In this document: positions 9,202 through 17,227 of the stretch, piece by piece | Layout: each line of letters begins with the position of its first letter | Numbering within the stretch: position 1 is the stretch's first letter | Position numbers and translations under genes: made by a program | Source: Ralstonia pickettii | GTDB lineage: Bacteria; Pseudomonadota; Gammaproteobacteria; Burkholderiales; Burkholderiaceae | Reading direction: 5' to 3' | Assembly (NCBI RefSeq): GCF_001699815.1 | Contig: NZ_MCGB01000074.1 | Location: 34,790 to 98,789 of the forward strand | Length of the DNA: 64,000 bases | The notes under the pieces: model-generated | The model's input: the letters and a program-made list of their open reading frames with translations, nothing else | Databases searched by the model: none | What the model was told of the DNA's origin: nothing

Positions 9202-10346
9202 GCCGGGCCGATTCCTTGAAAGAGTTGTGCGTTCGCGGCCAGGTCGCCTTGCGGGCGAACCGTGGCTTTCTCGCGCGCGGCAAAGTCCAGCATGCGATCG
9301 ATGCAGACCACGGCTTGCCGCCCGATGGCCGGATCGACGTGGATCTCGTTGCGACCGGTTTCCAGCACCTCGGCCAGATTGGTCAGCGCGTTCATCGCCA
9401 TCCAGGGGCAATGCGCGCAGCTCTTGCAGGTGGCAGCGTTGCCGGCGGTCGGCGCCTCGATGAAGCGCTTGCCCGGGGCGGCCATGCGCATCTTGTGCAG
9501 GATGCCGTTGTCGGTCGCGACAATAAATTCCTGCGCCGACAATGACTGCGCTGCGGCAATCAGCTGCGAAGTCGAACCCACGACATCGGCCTGGGCCACG
9601 ACCGATTCCGGCGATTCCGGATGCACGAGAATCTTCGCGTTCGGGTGCTCGGCACGCAGCAGGTCAAGCTCCACGCCCTTGAATTCGTCGTGCACCAAGC
9701 ACGAGCCCTGCCACATCAGCATGTCGGCGCCGGTCTGCTTCTGAATGTAGCTGCCGAGATGGCGATCGGGTGCCCACAGGATCTTCTTTCCCTGCGCGTG
9801 CAGGTGCTGCACGATCTTCAGGCCGATGGAAGACGTCACCATCCAGTCCGCGCGCGCCTTCACGGCGGCGCTGGTATTGGCATAGACGACCACGGTGCGA
9901 TCCGGATGCGCGTCGCAGAAGGCGGCGAACTCATCCGGCGGGCAACCCAGATCCAACGAGCAGGTCGCATCCAGATCAGGCATCAGCACGGTCTTTTCAG
10001 GACTCAGAATCTTGGCGGTCTCGCCCATGAAGCGCACGCCCGCCACGATCAATGTCTTAGCCGAATGGTCGCGGCCAAAGCGCGCCATCTCCAGCGAATC
10101 GGACACGCAGCCACCGGTCTCCTCGGCCAGATCCTGAAGGTCGGCGTCAACGTAGTAGTGCGCGACCAGCACGGCCTCGCGTTCCTTGAGCAGGCGCTTG
10201 ATGCGGGCCTTCAGTTCGTCGCGTTCCTCACGCGACAGCACCGGCGGCACCTTGGCCCAGGCGTGAGCCACGCAACTGGCGCCGGATTGCGCCTCGGAAA
10301 GCATATCCGGGCGCTCGAATTCAACCGTCTTGATGTGGGTTTCCAT
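9198..10346 (-). CDS. nadA: Quinolinate synthase NadA
   Basis: A [4Fe-4S] enzyme that condenses iminoaspartate with dihydroxyacetone phosphate to quinolinate. The protein has 382 residues from the ATG at 10346, which has a GGAGA site upstream; a longer frame reaching 10442 has no good ribosome-binding site. Visible motifs are [47 protein letters not shown] and the C-terminal cluster site [11 protein letters not shown]. These supply the three conserved cysteines. It is cotranscribed with nadC through a four-base overlap and faces nadB tail to tail at the far end. Confidence 0.96.
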   Translation of the reverse strand: METHIKTVEFERPDMLSEAQSGASCVAHAWAKVPPVLSREERDELKARIKRLLKEREAVLVAHYYVDADLQDLAEETGGCVSDSLEMARFGRDHSAKTLIVAGVRFMGETAKILSPEKTVLMPDLDATCSLDLGCPPDEFAAFCDAHPDRTVVVYANTSAAVKARADWMVTSSIGLKIVQHLHAQGKKILWAPDRHLGSYIQKQTGADMLMWQGSCLVHDEFKGVELDLLRAEHPNAKILVHPESPESVVAQADVVGSTSQLIAAAQSLSAQEFIVATDNGILHKMRMAAPGKRFIEAPTAGNAATCKSCAHCPWMAMNALTNLAEVLETGRNEIHVDPAIGRQAVVCIDRMLDFAAREKATVRPQGDLAANAQLFQGIGPA

Positions 10347-10484
10347 GGTGGTCTCCGCGTCCATTCGCGCTGTGAAAGCGCCAAGAAGCTGGCGCGGCAA
10401 TGAAACGGACGGCGTGTGAGGAGGACTGGCACCGCGATACATTGTCGCGGCTTGCTAAAAATGTAAGTTGTGGCAGTTTACCCA

Positions 10485-10514
10485 AAAGAAAAGCCCCGCT
10501 GCGGAGCGGGGCTT
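10485..10514 (-). terminator. Intrinsic terminator of the desaturase gene
   Basis: A ten-base perfect stem (AAGCCCCGCT at 10491-10500 with AGCGGGGCTT at 10505-10514) is followed on the minus strand by TTTTCTTTTG. It lies 20 bases after the desaturase stop and isolates it from nadA. Confidence 0.9.
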
Positions 10515-10533
10515 CACCTATGAAACAAGAAAC

Positions 10534-11724
10534 TCAGGCGTAACGGCGCAGGCGCACAGCAAATTCCTGCAGCGCGTGGATACCGCTTTCCTCAGCACGC
10601 TTGCACCACTCTTGCAGCTGATACAGCAGTTGCTCACGCGTGGCGTTCGATCGGCCCCACAGGGCGCCAAGCTCACGGCGCATCTCAACGAAGGTGTGCA
10701 GCGCCGAATGGTCCGACACGATTTGGGAGAGCTGCTCGCGCTGCGGCGCGCCCAGTTTCGTCTCGTCGCGGTGGAACCACTTGCGGGCCGGCTTGAGTGC
10801 GCGGTACTCGACAGCGCGCGAGTCCTTCAGCTTGGCCAGCTCCTGGCGGTAGGCCGCCTTGACGGTCTTCGCGTAGCGGGCCATCACGTCGTAGCGGTTG
10901 GCGATGATGGCTTCCAGCGTGTTCTGGTCGACCGGCTTCACGTCGCCAAAACGGGCCTTGGGCGCCACTTTCTTGACTTTCGCCAAACCGACGATTTCCA
11001 GCGCGCGGATGTAGCCCCAGCCGATATCGAACTCGTACCACTTGACCGAAAACTTGGCCGACGTAGCGTACGTGTGGTGGTTGTTGTGCAGTTCTTCGCC
11101 GCCGATGATGATGCCCCACGGCGACACGTTGGTCGAAGCGTCTTCGCAGTCGAAGTTGCGGTAGCCCCAGAAGTGGCCCAAACCATTGATGATGCCGGCA
11201 GCGTGGATCGGAATCCACAGCATCTGCACCGCCCACACCGTGAGGCCCAGCGCGCCGAACATCAGCACGTCCAGGATCAGCATCAAACCGACGCCCTGCC
11301 ACGTGAACTTCGAATACACGTTCTTCTCGACCCAATCGTCTGGCGTACCGTGGCCGAACTTCTGGATCGTTTCCTTGTTCTTGGCCTCAGCGCGATACAG
11401 CTCCGCGCCTTCCATCAGCACCTTGCGGATGCCTCGGGTCTGCGGGCTGTGCGGATCCTCTTCGGTTTCGCACTTGGCGTGGTGCTTACGGTGAATGGCG
11501 GTCCATTCCTTGGTGACCATGCCCGTGGTTAGCCACAGCCAGAAACGGAAGAAGTGTCCGGCGATGGGATGCACGTCCAGCGCACGGTGCGCCTGGCAGC
11601 GGTGCAGAAAAATCGTGACGCTGGCGATCGTGATGTGCGTCATCACCAGCGTGAAAATCAGGATCTGCCACCAGGCCCAATCCAGGGTGCCGTTGGCAAG
11701 GAAAGTCAGAAAGGAGTCGATCAA
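10534..11724 (-). CDS. Fatty acid (acyl-CoA/acyl-lipid delta-9 type) desaturase
   Basis: A membrane-bound di-iron desaturase of about 396 residues that would introduce a cis double bond into acyl chains to adjust membrane fluidity. The three histidine boxes are visible: HRCQAHR, HRKHH and HNNHH, set among hydrophobic segments (WWQILIFTLVMTHITIASVTIFL and GLMLILDVLMFGALGLTVW). I prefer a TTG start at 11724 because GGAG lies six bases upstream of it. Another TTG at 11742 lacks a ribosome-binding site. A Lys/Arg-rich C-terminal extension of about 100 residues follows the catalytic region. Regiospecificity cannot be read from sequence. Confidence 0.88.
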   Translation of the reverse strand: MIDSFLTFLANGTLDWAWWQILIFTLVMTHITIASVTIFLHRCQAHRALDVHPIAGHFFRFWLWLTTGMVTKEWTAIHRKHHAKCETEEDPHSPQTRGIRKVLMEGAELYRAEAKNKETIQKFGHGTPDDWVEKNVYSKFTWQGVGLMLILDVLMFGALGLTVWAVQMLWIPIHAAGIINGLGHFWGYRNFDCEDASTNVSPWGIIIGGEELHNNHHTYATSAKFSVKWYEFDIGWGYIRALEIVGLAKVKKVAPKARFGDVKPVDQNTLEAIIANRYDVMARYAKTVKAAYRQELAKLKDSRAVEYRALKPARKWFHRDETKLGAPQREQLSQIVSDHSALHTFVEMRRELGALWGRSNATREQLLYQLQEWCKRAEESGIHALQEFAVRLRRYA

Positions 11725-11742
11725 AGTGTTCTCCGTGGTCAA

Positions 11743-12097
11743 CTCGGGTGATCAAAGCAGCCTTTGGTCCATCAATCGATCCGGACGTTGCTGCCTCTTA
11801 AGGCCATCCACTGTCGCAGCGTTACGACAATGGGGTCGTGTTGGCGGGGATTCGGGTGTTGACACCCGGCTTGCGCGTCACATCGGCGAGCTTTCCGACC
11901 GCCGTTTATATGACCTCCGCCCCAGCGCAATACAAGGTATTCGCGGCGTCTTGTCGCAAGTGCGATGCCTTTGCGACGGGGCCGTCAATTCCTACGTGGG
12001 ATCATCCAACATTTTAACCGAATACCCCCTCGATTCCATGGGGGAAAACCGCTGGTTTGACCTCAGGCAAGTGGGCACCGTTCCGCCCGCAGGTGTG
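11743..12097. other. Intergenic region, desaturase promoter side
   Basis: This roughly 355-base gap separates the mechanosensitive-channel gene from the desaturase, both on the minus strand. It must hold the desaturase promoter, but I find no convincing -35/-10 pair. CCCCC and GGGGG around 12025-12044 form a weak stem that could end the upstream operon. No open reading frame here looks real. Confidence 0.4.
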
Positions 12098-13471
12098 CTA
12101 AGTCGGCAGGGGTGCGCTGGAAGAGGCCGCCACATCACCCGAAGTGCCTGAAGCGCCCTGCAAGGCCAGCGAGCCCAGGACACGCACTTCGCGTTGTGGG
12201 TACGGAATCTCGATGCCAGCCTCCTTGAAGCGACGATAGATGGCGCGGTTCAGGTCGGACTGCACGCCCAGCTTGCCATTGTGCGGATCGGCGATCCACA
12301 CGCCAAGTTCGTACTCGATACCGCTGTCGGCGAACAGAGCCATGAAAGCGGCGGGCGCCGGCTCGGGCAGAACACGCGGGATGCCCTCGGCGCATTGCAC
12401 CAGTAGCGCCAGCACGGCTTCGGGGTCGGCGGCATACGATGCCTGCACGCGCACCGCCACGCGCACGGTGCCGCGCTCGTTATGGTTTTGCACGGCCTGC
12501 GCGACCATCAGTTCGTTCGGAACCAGCGTATCGCCGTCGCCATTGCGCACCACGGTATAGCGGGTGCGGATCTGCGTGACGATGCCGGTGTACGTGCTGA
12601 CGGTAATCTGATCGCCCAGCTTGAGTGAGCGCTCGAGCAGGATGATGAAGCCCGAGACGTAATTGCTGGCGATCTTCTGCAAGCCGAAGCCCAGGCCAAC
12701 GCCCAGCGCGCCGCCAAACACCGACAGCACCGTCAGGTCGATGCCAACCAGCGACAGGCTCAGCAGCAACGACACCAGCAGCAGCACCGCCTTGGTCACG
12801 CGCGATAGCACCACCTTCAGGTTGGCATCAATCGCGGAAGCACGCGTGATGCGGCTATCCAGCCACGAGCCGAACCACATCGCCACGAGCACGGTGACGA
12901 GAATCCAGACCACGCCCATCAGCATGGCGGCAAGGCTCACCTTCTGCTTGCCGCCCAGCGCAAAGCGAATGCCGTCAAGATAGTCCACCACATCGCCCAG
13001 CACACCCAGCACGTAGAGCACCATGCCCATCCACATGAGCGTGGTCAGCACGCGCTCGGCGACGACCAGCATGCCGTGCAGTTCGCCGTTGGCCGACAGC
13101 ACGCGACGCAGCACGTAGAAGCCGAGATAGAGGATCGCCAGGCCAAACAGCGGCACCGCAGCCAGCCGGAACACGCTGATCGGCATGGTGCCGATCAGGG
13201 CGTAGCGCGCGCCCACCACCAGCAGCCAGCCGATCAGCGGGAACATCGCCCGCTCCAGGCTCGACCAGGCAAAACGCAGGGCGAACGTGTCGTTCACATG
13301 GGCCGTGTGCAAGCGCCGCGAAATCGGCCGCGCTATCAGCCAGGCGGCCGCGAGCACCAGCAGCAGCACACCCAGCTGCCAGATAAAGCGAGGGCCACCC
13401 AGATCGAAGACAATGTCGTCGATCATGTGGCCCAGCGCGATGTGGTTCAGGTTCAGCGGCAATCCGTTCAT
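12098..13471 (-). CDS. MscS-family mechanosensitive ion channel
   Basis: A 457-residue inner-membrane channel of the small-conductance mechanosensitive family, which releases osmolytes on hypo-osmotic shock. Five or more hydrophobic segments precede the pore-lining helix, recognisable by its Gly/Ala pattern in VLSVFGGALGVGLGFGLQKIASNYVSGFIILLERSL. The cytoplasmic beta domain follows (LGDQITVSTYTGIVTQIRTRYTVVRN, VPNELMVAQ). It has extra N-terminal helices compared with the 286-residue E. coli MscS, placing it among the larger YbdG/YnaI-like relatives. Its ATG overlaps the phospholipase D stop codon (ATGA), making it the last gene of a four-gene operon. Confidence 0.92.
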   Translation of the reverse strand: MNGLPLNLNHIALGHMIDDIVFDLGGPRFIWQLGVLLLVLAAAWLIARPISRRLHTAHVNDTFALRFAWSSLERAMFPLIGWLLVVGARYALIGTMPISVFRLAAVPLFGLAILYLGFYVLRRVLSANGELHGMLVVAERVLTTLMWMGMVLYVLGVLGDVVDYLDGIRFALGGKQKVSLAAMLMGVVWILVTVLVAMWFGSWLDSRITRASAIDANLKVVLSRVTKAVLLLVSLLLSLSLVGIDLTVLSVFGGALGVGLGFGLQKIASNYVSGFIILLERSLKLGDQITVSTYTGIVTQIRTRYTVVRNGDGDTLVPNELMVAQAVQNHNERGTVRVAVRVQASYAADPEAVLALLVQCAEGIPRVLPEPAPAAFMALFADSGIEYELGVWIADPHNGKLGVQSDLNRAIYRRFKEAGIEIPYPQREVRVLGSLALQGASGTSGDVAASSSAPLPT

Positions 13472-14052
13472 TGGGCGGCCGGTTGTTGGGCTCGATAGGG
13501 CAACGCGTCACCCGCATGCTTCTGCCAGTTGGCGGCATAGCGCTGGGCGAGATCGGCGTCGCCGCGCACGATCAGTACGTTCTCGGCATTGCCGCGCTGC
13601 GCGGTCTGCGTGAAATTGAAGCTGCCGGTGACCAGCACCGGATGCGCGCCGCGCGGGTCGATCACGATGACCTTGTTGTGCGCATTTTTATAGCGCACCT
13701 CCAGCCAGACTGGGATGCCCGCATTGGCGACCTCGGGCACGCGGCTGCCGCCGGAGCGCGTCATCTGCTCGCGATCGGCCAGCACGCGCACATCAACGCC
13801 ACGCTGATGCGCCGCCAGCAGCGCACGCGTAATCGCCTTGTTCGACAGCAGATACGCCTGCACCAGCACCTGCTCGCGCGCCTGGTCAATGGCATCGGCC
13901 AACAACCCTTCGATGTCGTCATCCGGCGTAAACGCTGCCTGCACCGTGCCCTTGGCCGGCTGCACCGGCGGCGCGCTGCGGGCCAGTGCGACACCACCTG
14001 CAGCAAACGCCAGCCATGCGGCCAGCAGCCACCCCAAGCGGCGCACCATCAT
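13468..14052 (-). CDS. Exported phospholipase D / Nuc-type nuclease family protein, single HKD motif
   Basis: A 194-residue protein with a signal peptide (LGWLLAAWLAFAAGGVALARS) and one PLD domain. The catalytic motif is HNKVIVIDPRG (His, Lys and Asp in HxK(x)4D), followed by TGSFNFTQTAQRGNAENVLI with the conserved Asn. Members with one motif act as dimers and hydrolyse phosphodiester bonds. The Salmonella Nuc nuclease has this size and arrangement, so a periplasmic nuclease is as likely as a lipase. It lies between the rsmB-like and mscS-like genes with ATGA overlaps on both sides. Confidence 0.85.
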   Translation of the reverse strand: MMVRRLGWLLAAWLAFAAGGVALARSAPPVQPAKGTVQAAFTPDDDIEGLLADAIDQAREQVLVQAYLLSNKAITRALLAAHQRGVDVRVLADREQMTRSGGSRVPEVANAGIPVWLEVRYKNAHNKVIVIDPRGAHPVLVTGSFNFTQTAQRGNAENVLIVRGDADLAQRYAANWQKHAGDALPYRAQQPAAQ

Positions 14053-15446
14053 GCGCGGCGCTCCAGCACGGCCGCGAAGAAGCCGTCGGTCTGATGTGTG
14101 TGTGGATACAGCTCCAGGTAAGGCCCCATTTCCAGCGCGATCTTCTGCGCGGCCAGCACCTCACCGGCGGGCACGAGCACGAAATCTTCATGCGCGGCCA
14201 GGAACTGCTCAACCACCTGCTGGTTCTCGCGCGCCAGCACGCTGCAGGTCGCGTAGACGAGGCGACCGCCCGGCTTCAGCAGCCGCGCCGCCGATGTCAG
14301 GATCGACAACTGCTTGGCCGACATTTCTTCCACGGCCTGTGCGGACTGGCGCCACTTCAGGTCCGGATTGCGGCGCAGCGTGCCCAAGCCGCTGCACGGC
14401 GCGTCGACCAACACACGATCGATCTTGCCCGCCAGGCGCTTGACCTTGGCATCGTGCTCGCTGTCGATGCGACCGGGATGCACGTTGGACAAACCGCTGC
14501 GCGCCAGGCGCGGGCCCAGGTTCGACAAGCGCTTTTCCGATACGTCGAAGGCATACAGGCGCCCGGTCGAGCGCATCGCCGCGCCGATCGCCAGGGTCTT
14601 GCCACCGGCGCCGGCGCAGAAATCGACCACCATCTCGCCGCGCTTGGGTGCCAGCAATTGGCACAGCAGTTGGCTGCCCTCGTCCTGCACCTCGACCGTG
14701 CCGTTGGTGAAGATATCGAGCTTGTTCAACGCCGGCTTGCCGGCCAGGCGAATGCCCACCGGCGAGAGCGGCGCTGCACTGCCTTCAATACCGGCTTCGG
14801 CAAGCGTGGCGAGTACGGCGTCGCGTTCGCCCTTGAGCGTGTTCACGCGCAAGTCCAGCGGCGCCGGCGTGAGCCATGCTTGCGCCAGTGCTTCGGTGAA
14901 CTCCGCACCGTGCTGGGCAACTAGCGCATCGAAGAGCCAGTCGGGCAGGTTGGCGCGCACGCGGGCCGCCAGCGCGGCGCGGTCACGGTTTTCCCAGCGA
15001 TCCAGCCATTCGGCTTCTACGGGGTTCAGGAACGGGGCAATGGCCTCACGCCCGGCGGTCTGCAGCAAGCCCAGCAGCACCAGGCGACGACGCGCCGGGC
15101 CCGTGCCGCTCTCGGCAAACTGGCCGAATTCCACCTTGCGGCGCAGCACGGCAAACGCCGCTTCGGCGATGATGCCGCGCTCGCGGTGGCCAAGTTCGTG
15201 GTGCTCACGGAAATACTGGCTGACCACCATGTCGGCGGGAGCCGCAAAGTGCAGCAGGCGCGCAAGCACCTTGTCCAGGTGTTCCAGGTGGCTGCCATGC
15301 ACGCCCGTGCGGGGGCGCGGCGCGCTGCGGGGTGCAGGCTTGCCCTGCGGGGCCCGATACCAGCCGCCACCACCCGAACCCGCGCGCTTGTTGCCCGACC
15401 CGCCGCCGCTTCCATTGCCGCCCGAACGCTGACGATTCTGGCTCAT
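14049..15446 (-). CDS. RsmB-like 16S rRNA (cytosine-C5) methyltransferase family protein
   Basis: A 465-residue SAM-dependent RNA m5C methyltransferase of the NOL1/NOP2/Sun family. A Gly/Arg/Ser-rich low-complexity N-terminal extension (residues 1-50) precedes the fold. SAM motif VDFCAGAGGKTLAIG lies near residues 271-285, motif IV VDAPCSGLGTLRRNP near 343, and motif VI YATCSVL near 396. The two cysteines in motifs IV and VI are the product-release base and the catalytic nucleophile. The basic extension may bind RNA. It overlaps purN and the phospholipase D gene by four bases each. The exact target base is inferred only from family. Confidence 0.92.
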   Translation of the reverse strand: MSQNRQRSGGNGSGGGSGNKRAGSGGGGWYRAPQGKPAPRSAPRPRTGVHGSHLEHLDKVLARLLHFAAPADMVVSQYFREHHELGHRERGIIAEAAFAVLRRKVEFGQFAESGTGPARRRLVLLGLLQTAGREAIAPFLNPVEAEWLDRWENRDRAALAARVRANLPDWLFDALVAQHGAEFTEALAQAWLTPAPLDLRVNTLKGERDAVLATLAEAGIEGSAAPLSPVGIRLAGKPALNKLDIFTNGTVEVQDEGSQLLCQLLAPKRGEMVVDFCAGAGGKTLAIGAAMRSTGRLYAFDVSEKRLSNLGPRLARSGLSNVHPGRIDSEHDAKVKRLAGKIDRVLVDAPCSGLGTLRRNPDLKWRQSAQAVEEMSAKQLSILTSAARLLKPGGRLVYATCSVLARENQQVVEQFLAAHEDFVLVPAGEVLAAQKIALEMGPYLELYPHTHQTDGFFAAVLERRA

Positions 15447-16093
15447 GCTGCCTCCCGGGCGTTGACGCCAATGACAAGCTGCGATTCATCCGGCGAGACG
15501 CGCACCACACCGTGTTCGACCGACAACCGCCCTTCCACGAACCAGCGCACGGCACGCGGGTAAATCGTGTGCTCCTGTGCCAGCAGCCGCCCGGCCAGCG
15601 AGTCAGGCGTGTCGCCTTGACGCACGTCGATGATGGCCTGCAGCACGATCGGGCCGTGATCCAGGTCGGCGGTGACGAAATGTACAGTCGCGCCATGCAC
15701 CTTCACGCCCATGGCCAGCGCGGCCTCGTGCGTGTGCAACCCGGGGAAGCACGGCAGCAGCGACGGATGAATGTTCAGCATGCGGCCGGCGTAGCGCTTT
15801 ACAAAGCCGGGCGTGAGGATGCGCATGAAACCGGCCAGCACCACCAGATCCGGCGAAAAGCCGTCGATCACCTGCGCCAGGGCGGCATCGAAGCTGTCGC
15901 GATCGGGGAAAGCCTTGTGGTCGACCACCGCGGTGGCAATGCCGTGCGAAGCGGCAAATTTAAGTCCTGCCGCATCGGGCCGATTAGAAATGACGGCGGC
16001 AATGCGTCCCGACCAACCTTCGGCCTGACAGGCGCGGACAATGGCTTCCATATTGGAGCCGCGTCCGGAAATGAGAATGACGATGTTTTTCAT
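15443..16093 (-). CDS. purN: Phosphoribosylglycinamide formyltransferase PurN
   Basis: A 216-residue folate-dependent GAR transformylase, the third step of purine synthesis, cytoplasmic. The start KNIVILISGRGSNMEAIV holds the phosphate-binding loop. NIHPSLLPCFPGLHTHEAAL carries the catalytic Asn and His, and HFVTADLDHGPI carries the catalytic Asp. Length is normal. It is the first gene of the operon purN - rsmB-like - phospholipase D - mscS-like, all joined by ATGA overlaps. A TAAAAT box at about 16101-16106 on the minus strand may be its -10 element. Confidence 0.96.
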   Translation of the reverse strand: MKNIVILISGRGSNMEAIVRACQAEGWSGRIAAVISNRPDAAGLKFAASHGIATAVVDHKAFPDRDSFDAALAQVIDGFSPDLVVLAGFMRILTPGFVKRYAGRMLNIHPSLLPCFPGLHTHEAALAMGVKVHGATVHFVTADLDHGPIVLQAIIDVRQGDTPDSLAGRLLAQEHTIYPRAVRWFVEGRLSVEHGVVRVSPDESQLVIGVNAREAA

Positions 16094-16246
16094 CGCGGCA
16101 TTTTATCAAGTGCGCCGCCGTTCCCCGAGAAAATCGGGTGTGACGGCTGCAAGGCCATGCCGCGGGCGCTTTTGCAGTCACCGTGGCATTTTGCCGACGG
16201 GTGCCGGCAAAAACCTTGTCGCACCCGCAAAAGGAAGGGGCAACCG

Positions 16247-16274
16247 TTGGCGTGCATTGGCGCGCTCTGATAAT
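16247..16274 (+). promoter_or_regulatory. Probable promoter of the response-regulator gene
   Basis: TTGGCG (16247-16252) and GATAAT (16269-16274) are spaced by 16 bases, pointing to the response regulator. The 402-base gap 16094-16495 contains this promoter and a leader of about 215 bases. It also holds the purN upstream region. I see no gene in it. Confidence 0.55.
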
Positions 16275-16495
16275 CTCAGCACCATAAATGTCCGCGCTCC
16301 CGAGGGGTCGGGTGTGCAGCCCGCGATGATTCGACGCAAATCAAACGTCCGTTCATCCTGCGCTGCAACATCGTGCGGGCGATACCGTGACGGTCGATCG
16401 GCTCAGGGTGATAAACCCGGCCAGTCGGCCATCGCCCGCGCCGGGTCGACACGCGTACAACAACAAGAGGGCTCTGCCCTCACCGGGGAATAAGA

Positions 16496-17161
16496 ATGAC
16501 GAGCTCGCTGCGTAGCCTGCTGGTGGTCGACGACCACCCTCTCGCCTTGTCTGGCACGACCACGTTTCTTGCACACGCCTTGCCTGAAGTTCAGGTGCAC
16601 GCGGCCATTGGCCGGCGCCAGGCGCTTGCGCTGGTTGAAGAAGGCGTCCGGCCTGACGTCGTGCTGCTCGATGTATGGCTGTCCGATTGCACCGGCTTCG
16701 ATGCCATGCGTGAACTGCGCGGCAAACTGCCGGAAGCGCGCTTTGCCTTCATGTCGGCGGAAAACACGCCGGAAATCGTCGCCAAGGCCCAAGCGCTGGG
16801 CGCCATCGGCTTCATCGGCAAGCATGCCGATGCCCATGCGTTCTCCAAGGCAGTGGCCGGCATCTTTGGCGGCGATGCGTCCTTCCCGTCGGAAGACGAT
16901 ATGGGCGGCATCAATGGCAAGGGCGGCGCTTCGCACGGCATCCCCATCACGCCGGCCGAACTGGGACTGACGCCGCGTCAGGGCTCGGTGCTCGCGCTGC
17001 TGCTCGAAGGTCTGCCGAACAAGTCGATCGCACGTCAGCTGGGCCTGACGGAAAACACCGTCAAAGAGCATGTCTCGGCGATTTTGCAGCGGCTGGGCGT
17101 GCGCACGCGCATCCAGATCATTTCGCGCATGGAGCGTTTTCGCCTGACGGGCGCGGCCTGA
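16496..17161 (+). CDS. NarL/FixJ-type response regulator with LuxR-like DNA-binding domain
   Basis: A 221-residue two-component transcription factor. The receiver domain runs from residue 7 (LLVVDDHPLALSG) with the acidic pocket Asp12/Asp13 and the phosphoacceptor Asp59 (VVLLDVWLSD); a conserved Lys follows in GFIGKHADAH. The C-terminal LuxR-type helix-turn-helix is LTPRQGSVLALLLEGLPNKSIARQLGL followed by TENTVKEHVSAILQRLGV. Start context is GGGGAATAAGAATG. The adjacent hybrid histidine kinase is encoded convergently and is the natural partner. The genes regulated are unknown. Confidence 0.93.
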   Translation: MTSSLRSLLVVDDHPLALSGTTTFLAHALPEVQVHAAIGRRQALALVEEGVRPDVVLLDVWLSDCTGFDAMRELRGKLPEARFAFMSAENTPEIVAKAQALGAIGFIGKHADAHAFSKAVAGIFGGDASFPSEDDMGGINGKGGASHGIPITPAELGLTPRQGSVLALLLEGLPNKSIARQLGLTENTVKEHVSAILQRLGVRTRIQIISRMERFRLTGAA

Positions 17162-17185
17162 ACTGAGCGTCTGGCCTCTTCAATC

Positions 17186-17212
17186 CGGCGCCGCCATCGA
17201 CGGCGCCGTTTT
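17186..17212 (+). terminator. Terminator of the response-regulator gene
   Basis: CGGCGCCG (17186-17193) and CGGCGCCG (17201-17208), self-complementary octamers, form an eight-base stem with a seven-base loop, followed by TTTTA. It lies between the convergent regulator and kinase genes. Confidence 0.8.
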
Positions 17213-17227
17213 ACATTCCCATCCGTA

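Noticed and set aside
11881..11960. TATAAA on the minus strand as a desaturase promoter
   Set aside because: No -35 hexamer at an acceptable spacing.
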